From an uncultured Clostridia bacterium (GTDB taxonomy: Bacteria > Bacillota > Clostridia > Oscillospirales > Ruminococcaceae), in assembly GCA_947389015.1 (NCBI GenBank), contig CANDVA010000001.1, positions 132,142-196,141 of the forward strand: a DNA stretch of 64,000 bases. Direction: 5' to 3'. The notes under the pieces were generated by a model. It saw nothing but the letters and a program-made list of their open reading frames with translations. It was not told where the DNA came from and ran no database searches. The position numbers were made by a program, and so were the translations under genes. This document shows positions 56,523 to 64,000 of this stretch, in pieces (the first letter of the stretch is position 1; each line of letters opens with the position of its first letter).

Positions 56523-57806
56523 GTGACTTTTAAAATAATTACGCTCGGCTGCAAGCTGAATTACTGCGAAAGCGCGGCTATCGCCGAGGGATTTCTCGCC
56601 GACGGTTTTGAGCGCGTTCCCGACGGCGAACGCGCGGACGTGTGCATAATAAACTCCTGCGCGGTCACGGGGACTGCCGTTGCAAAGGTTCGTCACGAGC
56701 TGTCAAAATGCAGACGTGATAATCCCGACGGCGTGGCGGTGCTGTGCGGTTGCTATCCGCAGAGCTATCCCGAGGAGGCGGCGCTGAATTCGGGCGCGGA
56801 TATCGTTACGGGCAACGCGGGCAAGGGCAGACTTGCCGAAACCGTCAGGGCGTTTATGCGCGACAGAGTGAAGACGGTCAAGATAACGCCTTTGGGTCGT
56901 GAATTCGACGAAAGCTCCTCCGTCCCCGACGAGGATAGAACGCGCGCTTTTATCAAGGCAGAGGACGGCTGCGACAGATTCTGTTCGTACTGCATTATCC
57001 CGACGGCAAGGGGAAGAGTACGCTCGCTCGCTCCCGAGAAAATAACCGAGCAGGCTGTGCGGTGCGTTCGGCACGGTCACAGGGAGATAGTGCTGACGGG
57101 TATAAATCTCGGCTGCTACGGTCAGGAGCTTGGACTTACGCTGTCGGACGCGGTAAAAGCCGTTGAGAGATCGGGCGTTGAACGCATACGGCTGAGCTCG
57201 CTCGAACCCGAAATGATCACCGACGAGGAGATCGAAAAGCTGAAAACGGTCGGGACGCTTTGTCCGCATTTCCATTTGTCGCTGCAATCGGGCAGCGATA
57301 CGGTGCTCAAGCGTATGAACCGTAAGTATGACACCGAAAGGTACAGGCACGTCGCGGACAGGCTACGCGAAACGTTCCCCAATTGCTCGATCACTACGGA
57401 TATTATCGTGGGATTTCCCGATGAGACGGACGAGGAGTTTTTGCAGACCGTCGATTTCGTGCGGGAAATTGGGTTCGCGAAGGTGCATGTGTTCCCATAT
57501 TCGCTGAGAAAGGGAACGATAGCGGCGGTCATGAATCAGGTTCCGCCTTCTGTGAGAACGGACAGGGCAAAGATGCTGAATGCCGTCGCAAAGGAGCTTG
57601 AGGTGAAATTCTGTGATAAGCAGCGCGGCACGGTTCAGACCGTGCTTATTGAGAAGCCGCAGTCTGCGCAATATTCGCACGGGTTCACCGAGAACTACAC
57701 TCCCGTAAGGCTTTACGGCGCGGAGTTTGAGCGGCATACGCCGGTGAGGACTGAGATATTCGCGAGCCGCGACGGGTACTGTCTTGGGCGGGCGTTCGGC
57801 GAATAA
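56523..57806 (+). CDS. mtaB: tRNA t6A37 methylthiotransferase MtaB
   Basis: This 427-residue methylthiotransferase (start GTG at 56523, seven bases after AAGGAG) has an N-terminal UPF0004 domain with cysteines in LGCKLNYCES, NSCAVTG and CGCYPQ, a radical SAM core with DGCDRFCSYCIIP, and a C-terminal TRAM domain with YTPVRLYG. CKLNYCES identifies the MtaB (e-MtaB/YqeV) branch rather than MiaB or RimO. It adds 2-methylthio to t6A37 of tRNA-Lys and related tRNAs, using two 4Fe-4S clusters. The operon continues to the NYN gene 12 bases downstream. Confidence 0.95.
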   Translation: MTFKIITLGCKLNYCESAAIAEGFLADGFERVPDGERADVCIINSCAVTGTAVAKVRHELSKCRRDNPDGVAVLCGCYPQSYPEEAALNSGADIVTGNAGKGRLAETVRAFMRDRVKTVKITPLGREFDESSSVPDEDRTRAFIKAEDGCDRFCSYCIIPTARGRVRSLAPEKITEQAVRCVRHGHREIVLTGINLGCYGQELGLTLSDAVKAVERSGVERIRLSSLEPEMITDEEIEKLKTVGTLCPHFHLSLQSGSDTVLKRMNRKYDTERYRHVADRLRETFPNCSITTDIIVGFPDETDEEFLQTVDFVREIGFAKVHVFPYSLRKGTIAAVMNQVPPSVRTDRAKMLNAVAKELEVKFCDKQRGTVQTVLIEKPQSAQYSHGFTENYTPVRLYGAEFERHTPVRTEIFASRDGYCLGRAFGE

Positions 57807-57818
57807 GGAGATTTTATT

Positions 57819-58555
57819 ATGGACGATGAAGAAAAAGCGTTCTCAGAAACGCCGAACGATCCGTATTCGCTGAGGCTGACGGAGTATCTTATCGGCAGGA
57901 TCGCGGCGCTGGAAAAGCGTATCGAGCTGCTTGAAAAAAATCGGCAAGTCCCGCCGAAAGCGGTGACGATCTGCTCAAGGAGCTTATATCAAGATCGGAC
58001 GCGTTGGATAAAAAGCTTGACATACTTATTGAGCGGACGGCAGACATTTCCGAGTCAAGCGGCGTTGAGGATATCGGCGGAAACTCTGCCGTTCAGAAAA
58101 GTGATAAATCCGAGCCTCAGACAAAAAGCACAGCCAAGGGAAAACAGGTCGCTGTGTTTATTGACGGCGAGAATATAAGCCATAAAAAGGCGGAAAAAAT
58201 TATGGAAAAGTCGGCAAATCGCGGACAAATCGAGTTTGCGCGCGTTTATGGAGTGCAGAACAACAATTCCGACAAGTGCTGGATAAAGACTTCGGGCGAG
58301 CTGAACATCAAGCATATTCGTCTTGCCGGCGGCAGCAAAAAGAACAAGGTCGACAAGAAGATGTTTGAGGAGATATTTAACGAAGCAAAAAAGAAAGATC
58401 ATGCCGAAACGATAGTTATCGCTACGAACGACGCTGATTTTGTACCTGTTGTTAAAGAAGTTTCGGATATGGGAATACACGTTGTTATAATGGGTCTGAA
58501 ATCATCGTTATCGGATAAAATGAAAAAAGTCTGCGATTCGTTTGTTTATCTATAA
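57819..58555 (+). pseudogene. NYN/LabA-like nuclease-domain gene split by a frameshift in an A7 tract
   Basis: The first part (start ATG 57819 after AAGGAG) reads MDDEEKAFSETPNDPYSLRL and a coiled-coil-like helix to ELLEKN. The frame then turns to nonsense at GAAAAAAATCGG (57934-57945). One base earlier or an eighth A would join it to SASPAESGDDLLKELISR and the rest of the protein to 58555. The C-terminal 140 residues are a NYN domain with VAVFIDGENIS (Asp), IATNDADFVPVV and GLKSSLSDKMKK, a PIN-like nuclease fold. The second part has no start or ribosome site of its own. Sequencing error, phase variation or -1 slippage could all explain it. Confidence 0.8.
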
Positions 58556-58607
58556 CGTTTGGCAGTTAATATAAAATTAATGAAGAACCAAAGAGGAGGA
58601 CTAAAAA

Positions 58608-61600
58608 ATGGTTTATCGAATTTATGTGGAAAAGAAGAAGCTGTTCGCCGTTGACGGCGCGGCGGTGCTGGAGGACCTGACCGTCGCTCTGGGCATGAAA
58701 GCGGTGGAGGGCGTGCGCGTTATCAACCGCTACGACGTCGAGGGCTTGACGGAGGAGAATTTCAAAAAGGCGGTGCCGACGGTATTCTCCGAGCCGCCCG
58801 TTGACGAGGTGTTCGAGGAGTTGCCCGCGCTTTCGGAGAACGAACGTATGTTCGCGGTGGAGTTCCTGCCCGGGCAGTTCGACCAGCGTGCGGACTCGGC
58901 GGCGCAGTGTATACAAATGCTCTGCAAGGGCGACCGCCCCGACGTGAAGTACGCCAAGATATACATTATAAAAGGTAAGCTCACCGACGATGAGTTCACG
59001 CGTATCAAGCATTATCTGATAAACGCGGTGGAGTCGCGCGAGTGCGGCTTCGAGAAAAAGGACACGCTCAAGGTAAGCTATACGATGCCGACCGAGGTCG
59101 AGACCTTGAACGGATTTATCGATAAGTCCGACTCGGAGCTGGCGGATTTCGTGACGAAGTACGGTCTCGCAATGGACAATGACGATATCAAGTTCTGCCA
59201 AGACTATTTTAAGAGCGAACGCCGCGACCCGACCATAACCGAAATACGTATGATCGACACCTATTGGAGCGACCACTGCCGTCATACGACGTTTGGCACG
59301 ATAATCGACAATGTGGACATTAAGCCCGAATATATCGCGAAAACCTACGCCGAGTACAAAGCCGCCCGCGAGGAGCTTGGGCGCGGAAATAAGCCGATCT
59401 GTCTTATGGATATCGCGACATTGGCGGCGAAGAAGCTCAAAAAGGACGGTCTGCTCCCCGATCTCGACGAGAGCGAGGAAATAAACGCCTGCTCCGTCAA
59501 GATAACCGTCGACGTTGACGGCAAGGACGAGGAATGGCTTCTGATGTTCAAGAACGAGACCCACAATCATCCCACTGAGATAGAGCCGTTCGGCGGCGCG
59601 GCGACTTGTCTGGGCGGCGCTATCCGCGACCCGCTCTCGGGGCGTTCCTACGTTTATCAGGCGATGCGCGTGACGGGCGCGTCCGACCCGCTTCTCCCTG
59701 TCGAGAAAACTCTCGCGGGCAAGTTGCCGCCGCGCAAGATAACGACTACGGCGGCCGCGGGTTATTCGTCCTACGGCAATCAGATAGGTCTTGCGACGGG
59801 TCACGTCGCGGAGATATACCACCCGGGCTATATGGCTAAGAGAATGGAGATCGGCGCGGTAGTCGGCGCTGCGCCCGTCGAAAACGTCCGCCGCGAGCGC
59901 CCCGCACCCGGCGACGTTATAATCCTCCTCGGCGGCAGAACGGGACGCGATGGCTGCGGAGGCGCTACGGGCTCGTCCAAGGCGCACAGCGTTCAGTCGC
60001 TCGACAGCTGCGGCGCTGAGGTCCAAAAGGGCAACGCTCCCGAGGAGCGCAAGCTGCAAAGGCTGTTCCGCGACCCCGAGGCTACTCGTCTTATCAAGCG
60101 CTGCAACGACTTCGGCGCGGGCGGCGTTTCCGTCGCTATCGGCGAGCTTGCGGACGGTCTTGAAATAGACCTCAATGCCGTTCCCAAGAAATACGACGGA
60201 CTTGACGGCACGGAGCTTGCCATTTCCGAGAGCCAGGAGAGAATGGCGGTCGTAGTTGCGGCGGAGGACGTTGACAAATTCCGCGCGCTGGCTTCCAAGG
60301 AAAATCTGGAGAGCACTCCCGTTGCGGTAGTCAAGGCTGAGCCGAGGCTGAAGATGAACTGGAACGGAAAGACGATAGTCGACGTCTCACGCGAGTTCCT
60401 TAATTCAAACGGAGCGGAAAAGCACACCGACGTTGCCGTTCCCGGGGTCAATGTAAGCTACTCCACGGGCAGAAGAAACACCCCCGAGGATTGGGAAAAG
60501 CTCGTCACCGACCTTAACGTATGCTCGCAGAGGGGATTGGTCCAGCGTTTTGACAGCACTATCGGCGGCAGCACGGTGCTTATGCCGTTCAGCGGCAGAA
60601 CACAGCAGACCCCCGTTCAGGCTATGGCGGCGAAGATCCCCGTACTCGGCGGCAATACCACTACGGCTTCGATAATGGGTTGGGGCTTCAATCCGAAAGT
60701 TTCCGAGCAGTCGCCGTATCACGGAGCGGTCTGCGCGGTTGTTGAGAGTATAGCAAAGATAGTCGCGGCGGGCGGTACCTATGAGAAGTGTTGGCTGACG
60801 TTCCAGGAGTACTTTGAGCGCACGCAGGGCAAGGCGGAGCGCTGGGGCAAGCCGTTCTCGGCATTGCTGGGCGCGTACAAGGCTCAGCTTGAGCTTGGCT
60901 GCGGCGCTATCGGCGGCAAGGACAGCATGAGCGGAACGTTCGAGCATATCGATGTGCCGCCGACGCTCGTTTCGTTCGCGGTATCGACGGCTAAAACCGA
61001 CAACATCATCTCCGCGGAGTTTAAGTGCCCGTACAGCAGGATCGGCTACATCGCGCCCAGGTACGATGAAAACGGTCTGCCCGATTTCGAGAGCGTAAGG
61101 GCGGTATTCGGGATGGTGGAGAAGCTTATCGCGGATAAGAAAGCTATCTCCGTATGGAGCGTCGCTAACGGAGGCGTTGCCGAGGGCGTGTTCAAAATGG
61201 CGCTCGGTAATCACGTCGGCGCTAAGCTGGACGGGCTCTCCGACGACGAGCTGTTCACTCCCGTTTACGGCGCGTTTGTCTTGGAGCTTGAGGGCGGGTG
61301 TGACGACGTTCGCATGATCGGCGAGACTATCCCCGAATACGAGATAATCTGCGGCAATACCAAGCTCGATATTTCCAAGCTCGAGGAGAAGTGGGACGGT
61401 GTTCTTGAGCCCGTATTCAAGCAGAAAACGAGCTTCAAGCCCGCTCCCGAAAAGGTTGAGTATACGGGCGGGTGCGAGCTGCTGTTAAATCACGTTTCCC
61501 CGAAGATAGCAAAGCCGCGCGTGCTTATCCCGGTATTCCCCGGCACTAACTGCGAGTATGACACGGCGAAGGCGTTTGAGAAATACGGCGCAAGGGCTGA

Positions 61601-62309
61601 GATATTCGTAATCAAGAACCTTTCCGCCGCCGATATCGAGGAGAGCGTGAACGCGTTCGCAAAGCTGATCGAGCAGACGCAGATGATTGCTCTTCCCGGT
61701 GGCTTCAGCGGCGGCGACGAACCGGAGGGCTCGGCAAAGTTTATCAACGCATTCTTCCGCAATCCGAAGATCACCGAGGAAGTCGAGAATATGCTCCACA
61801 AGCGCGACGGCTTGATGATAGGTATCTGCAACGGCTTCCAGGCGCTGATAAAGCTGGGTCTCGTGCCGTTCGGACATATCGTTCCACTCACCGAGGACAG
61901 CCCCACGCTCACCTACAACGAGATAGGACGTCACCAGTCGCAGCTCGTTTACACTAAGATATGCACGGACAAATCCCCGTGGCTCGCGAACTGCAAGGTC
62001 GGCGATATTCACGCGATACCTATTTCGCACGGCGAGGGCAGATTTGCCGCGCACGGCGACGTTCTCCGCAAACTGATTGATAGCGGTCAGGTGCTCACGC
62101 AGTACGTCGACCTCAAGGGCAATCCCACCATGGACGCGATGTTCAATCCGAACGGCTCCATGTGCGCGGTCGAGGGTATAATCTCCCCCGACGGACGCGT
62201 TCTCGGAAAAATGGGTCACACCGAGAGACTTACCGACAGCGTTGCAAAGAACGTCGACGGTAACAAGGAGCAGCTGCTGTTCAAGAGCGGCGTTGAGTAT
62301 TTCAATTGA
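58608..62309 (+). CDS. purL: Phosphoribosylformylglycinamidine synthase, large fused form
   Basis: This 1233-residue single-chain FGAM synthase joins the ATP-using PurL part (about 1-960) to a C-terminal glutaminase (about 985-1233). Visible landmarks are SDHCRHTTFGT (near 215), NETHNHPTEIEPFGGAATCLGG (near 310), GGNTTTASIMG and GGKDSMSGTFE. The glutaminase shows FPGTNCEYDT, the nucleophile Cys in GICNGFQALIKLG and the His/Glu pair in ISHGEGRFAA. It catalyses step four of purine synthesis. The ATG follows GAGGAGG. The 50-base gap before it has no purine riboswitch. It is a stand-alone purine gene here. Confidence 0.97.
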   Translation: MVYRIYVEKKKLFAVDGAAVLEDLTVALGMKAVEGVRVINRYDVEGLTEENFKKAVPTVFSEPPVDEVFEELPALSENERMFAVEFLPGQFDQRADSAAQCIQMLCKGDRPDVKYAKIYIIKGKLTDDEFTRIKHYLINAVESRECGFEKKDTLKVSYTMPTEVETLNGFIDKSDSELADFVTKYGLAMDNDDIKFCQDYFKSERRDPTITEIRMIDTYWSDHCRHTTFGTIIDNVDIKPEYIAKTYAEYKAAREELGRGNKPICLMDIATLAAKKLKKDGLLPDLDESEEINACSVKITVDVDGKDEEWLLMFKNETHNHPTEIEPFGGAATCLGGAIRDPLSGRSYVYQAMRVTGASDPLLPVEKTLAGKLPPRKITTTAAAGYSSYGNQIGLATGHVAEIYHPGYMAKRMEIGAVVGAAPVENVRRERPAPGDVIILLGGRTGRDGCGGATGSSKAHSVQSLDSCGAEVQKGNAPEERKLQRLFRDPEATRLIKRCNDFGAGGVSVAIGELADGLEIDLNAVPKKYDGLDGTELAISESQERMAVVVAAEDVDKFRALASKENLESTPVAVVKAEPRLKMNWNGKTIVDVSREFLNSNGAEKHTDVAVPGVNVSYSTGRRNTPEDWEKLVTDLNVCSQRGLVQRFDSTIGGSTVLMPFSGRTQQTPVQAMAAKIPVLGGNTTTASIMGWGFNPKVSEQSPYHGAVCAVVESIAKIVAAGGTYEKCWLTFQEYFERTQGKAERWGKPFSALLGAYKAQLELGCGAIGGKDSMSGTFEHIDVPPTLVSFAVSTAKTDNIISAEFKCPYSRIGYIAPRYDENGLPDFESVRAVFGMVEKLIADKKAISVWSVANGGVAEGVFKMALGNHVGAKLDGLSDDELFTPVYGAFVLELEGGCDDVRMIGETIPEYEIICGNTKLDISKLEEKWDGVLEPVFKQKTSFKPAPEKVEYTGGCELLLNHVSPKIAKPRVLIPVFPGTNCEYDTAKAFEKYGARAEIFVIKNLSAADIEESVNAFAKLIEQTQMIALPGGFSGGDEPEGSAKFINAFFRNPKITEEVENMLHKRDGLMIGICNGFQALIKLGLVPFGHIVPLTEDSPTLTYNEIGRHQSQLVYTKICTDKSPWLANCKVGDIHAIPISHGEGRFAAHGDVLRKLIDSGQVLTQYVDLKGNPTMDAMFNPNGSMCAVEGIISPDGRVLGKMGHTERLTDSVAKNVDGNKEQLLFKSGVEYFN

Positions 62310-62320
62310 TAAATAAAAAT

Positions 62321-62354
62321 ATCCCTGCCGTGAATAACGCGGCGGGGATTTTTG
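62321..62354 (+). terminator. Terminator of purL
   Basis: ATCCCTGCCG (62321-62330) pairs with CGGCGGGGAT (62340-62349), followed by TTTTT. Confidence 0.85.
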
Positions 62355-62467
62355 CTTAAAATTTTTTAATATTTGAAATTTTTTGCAGCGTTTTTAATTT
62401 TTCGTCGTATATATGGATGAGAGGGCAAAAAACGATTGCTGCGCAGCATTTCGCTTGGAGGACAGAC

Positions 62468-63022
62468 ATGCAAACAAAGGAAAAACAGCTCGCCGCAAAG
62501 CTTAAAAAGAGTGATACGGCGGCGCTTAAAGAGATGATCGACTGCTACACGGGATACGTTCGCACCGTTATCCGCAACTTCTCCCGCGGAACGTTATCCG
62601 AACAGGACATTGACGAGATTTGCTCCGATGTGTTCTTTTCGCTGTGGCAGCATCGGGAAACTCTGGACGCGAACGTCGGCTTTCGCTCCTACCTTTCTGC
62701 GGCGGCAAGGAACGCGGTCAAGGATAGGTTCAAGTCCGCAAAGCCGCCGTGCGACGACATCTCGGAGCTTGAGATACCGAGCGATTTTTCCGTCGAGAAC
62801 GCCGCCGATATGCGCGAAATGCTGCGATGCCTTGACAAGGGACTTTCAACGCTGCCCGAAAAGGAAAGCGAGATTTTCGCGAGGTACTACTTCTACGGCG
62901 AAAGCACTCCCGAAATAGCGCGGAAGATGAACGTTTCCGAAAGCACCGTCCGCTCCGGTCTCTCCCGAACAAGAACGAAACTTAAAGAATATTTGACGAA
63001 AAGGGGTTTTGATCATGCTTGA
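62468..63022 (+). CDS. ECF-type sigma-70 family RNA polymerase sigma factor
   Basis: The 184-residue protein (ATG at 62468 after GGAGG) has sigma region 2 (about 15-85, LSEQDIDEICSDVFFSLWQH) and region 4 (about 120-180, LSTLPEKESEIFARYYFYGE then an HTH in STPEIARKMNVSESTVRSGL). The lack of regions 1 and 3 marks an extracytoplasmic-function factor. Its end overlaps the next gene, which has one membrane helix, the usual layout of sigma and anti-sigma genes. The signal and regulon are unknown. Confidence 0.92.
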   Translation: MQTKEKQLAAKLKKSDTAALKEMIDCYTGYVRTVIRNFSRGTLSEQDIDEICSDVFFSLWQHRETLDANVGFRSYLSAAARNAVKDRFKSAKPPCDDISELEIPSDFSVENAADMREMLRCLDKGLSTLPEKESEIFARYYFYGESTPEIARKMNVSESTVRSGLSRTRTKLKEYLTKRGFDHA

Positions 63023-63491
63023 AGAATTGCTGAAAAAATGCTTTGACGAGGAAATGTCTGCGGATAAAAGCGTCGAAAATATCAAGACCGCCGTTTTGTC
63101 GCGAATAGAGGAGGAAAAACCTATGAAACACTTTACTATAAAGCCCTTGCTTATCGCCGCGGCTATCACCGCAACCGGCGCTGTTACTCTCGCGACCGCA
63201 AACGCGGCTACCGACGGCGCGGTAGTTGACAAGATGGTAAGAACGTTCACACTCATTTTGAACGGCGAGGAGGTCGAGGGAACGATAACCGAATATTCCG
63301 TCGGCGACGACGGGGAAGCTAAAAGAGTTGAGGTCGAACTGCCCGAGGGCGCGGTTGGCGACAACATGGCTATCTTCATTGATGAAGACGGCGAGGCGGG
63401 GATAATTGCCGGCGACGATATCAACTATGCGCAGGTGCTTGGCGAGGACGTTGATATTATGTCCTTTGACAAGGCATATGATTTAATATAA
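63015..63491 (+). CDS. Membrane protein coupled to the ECF sigma gene (probable anti-sigma partner)
   Basis: The 158-residue product (ATG at 63015 after AAAGGGG, overlapping the sigma gene by eight bases) has a short acidic cytoplasmic head (1-38) with helix LEELLKKCFDEEMSADKSVE, one membrane helix (about 44-63) and an acidic outer domain of about 95 residues that repeats GEEVEGTITEYSVGDDGEAK-like strands. The small N-terminal helix could bind the sigma factor. It lacks the HxxxCxxC zinc motif of ZAS anti-sigmas. The role is inferred from position and topology. Confidence 0.7.
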   Translation: MLEELLKKCFDEEMSADKSVENIKTAVLSRIEEEKPMKHFTIKPLLIAAAITATGAVTLATANAATDGAVVDKMVRTFTLILNGEEVEGTITEYSVGDDGEAKRVEVELPEGAVGDNMAIFIDEDGEAGIIAGDDINYAQVLGEDVDIMSFDKAYDLI

Positions 63492-63518
63492 ATTATAAAA
63501 GGGAACATTCCCGTAACG

Positions 63519-63552
63519 AATTCCCCCGAAGATAACTTCGGGGGAATTTTTT
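63519..63552. terminator. Terminator between convergent sigma/anti-sigma and acyltransferase genes
   Basis: AATTCCCCCGAAG (63519-63531) pairs perfectly with CTTCGGGGGAATT (63536-63548), then T-run. Confidence 0.9.
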
Positions 63553-64000
63553 ATACGCCAAGCTCCTCGCGGTTATCCTCGATATCCGCGTCAATGCCGA
63601 GCGATTTCAGGTTCTCAAAGAACAGGCGCTCAAGCTCGCTTTCCTTGATATTTCTTATCATATTGATATACAGGCGGTTATGGTAGGAGATGATCCCGCA
63701 GTTGTTATGCGAGCGCGACTGCACTCCCAGCGTGAAGTCAAAGCGCTCAATAAATCTGTCCATTTCCTCGGGGAGCGTTACCCTGCCTAGATTTGACATG
63801 GTGATACAAGACTTCTTTTCGCCTATCATCGAGTATGCCGCTTTCATGCCGAGATTTTTCATGAACAGCGGCATAATTCTCAGAAACTTGTTCTGCTCCG
63901 CCTTGACGTTGGCGGTTACGCGCGCTTTCATCTGCTTTTCCGTCACCTGTATCTTCATTTGGTGGTGGATTATCTGTATTATCTCCTCGAGAGTATAGTC
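63551..64000 (-). CDS. Condensation/alcohol-acetyltransferase-like protein (5' end outside window)
   Basis: The visible 149 residues run open to the window edge and form the C-terminal part of an acyltransferase of the condensation-domain superfamily: SCITMSNLGRVTLPEEMDRF, then FDFTLGVQSRSHNNCGIISY and NRLYINMIRN, the pattern of the CoA-dependent acyltransferase fold where a trailing strand crosses to the other lobe. The catalytic HHxxxD would lie outside the window. The family includes alcohol acetyltransferases and papA-like enzymes that acylate lipids. The call is moderate and the substrate is unknown. Confidence 0.65.
   Translation of the reverse strand, partial: DYTLEEIIQIIHHQMKIQVTEKQMKARVTANVKAEQNKFLRIMPLFMKNLGMKAAYSMIGEKKSCITMSNLGRVTLPEEMDRFIERFDFTLGVQSRSHNNCGIISYHNRLYINMIRNIKESELERLFFENLKSLGIDADIEDNREELGV

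Noticed and set aside
58556-58607. Purine riboswitch or PurR site before purL
   Set aside because: Only about 50 bases are available and none of the conserved purine-aptamer loops are present.
1-64000. CRISPR arrays, prophage, insertion sequences
   Set aside because: No regularly spaced direct repeats, no transposase, integrase or phage structural genes were seen on either strand.

Overview
The window is chromosomal DNA of a low-to-mid GC Gram-positive anaerobe, most likely a gut member of the Clostridia (Oscillospirales/Ruminococcaceae type). This is inferred from the fused SecDF, the many lipobox lipoproteins, surface proteins ending in NPxTG-like motifs, a DUF6472-like protein, strict AGGAGG ribosome sites, and about twenty promoters of the TTGACA-N17-TATAAT type. 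There is no prophage, transposase, plasmid or CRISPR signature. It reads as core genome with small accessory islands.

Layout. 1-3 kb: truncated LacI-type regulator, a secreted ComEA-like helix-hairpin-helix protein and a SIR2-like protein. 3-9 kb (minus strand): thioredoxin, MATE pump, LafB-like glycolipid glycosyltransferase, HAD phosphatase, secDF. 9-15 kb: DUF2339-like membrane protein, then ychF, Asp/Glu racemase, NERD protein and CDF metal transporter. 15.3-18.2 kb: a cobalamin riboswitch drives two exported proteins built from the parts of animal transcobalamin/intrinsic factor (DUF4430 alone, and a QxxDGGF-repeat barrel plus membrane hairpin plus DUF4430), followed by a small Cys-rich protein. 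18.4-23.3 kb: glycogen phosphorylase, GH13 amylase and a HIT protein. 23.3-26 kb: transglutaminase-like protein, an XRE repressor divergent from an apparent structured small RNA, and rplM-rpsI.

26-31 kb: glmM; a tandem-GNAT gene behind an 18-codon leader peptide and attenuator; Sfp-type PPTase and Rsm22; tRNA-Ser(GCU). 31-35 kb: Ser/Thr-rich lipoproteins, a kinase plus ECF S-component, a decayed gene, and pnuC. 35.5-39.4 kb: zinc-ribbon/TIR protein, MarR-MATE operon. 39.5-48.9 kb (minus strand): flippase-like protein, pyruvyltransferase, SGNH esterase, DinB, hemW, nucleotidyltransferase, lepA, a truncated ydcF. 49-55.7 kb: CAP-domain surface protein, two WYL regulators, a six-hairpin repeat block, a 3D-domain wall protein with WalR-box arrays, and two histidine-less HPr paralogues. 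56-64 kb: macrodomain protein, mtaB, a frameshifted NYN gene, purL, an ECF sigma factor with its membrane partner, and the end of an acyltransferase gene.

The parts most worth following up are the B12-riboswitch/transcobalamin-like pair, the XRE-controlled candidate RNA, the leader-peptide attenuator before the GNAT gene, the WalR-box arrays, and the spread of NAD+/ADP-ribose modules (SIR2, TIR next to pnuC, macrodomain). All functions are assigned by reading motifs; no database search was run.
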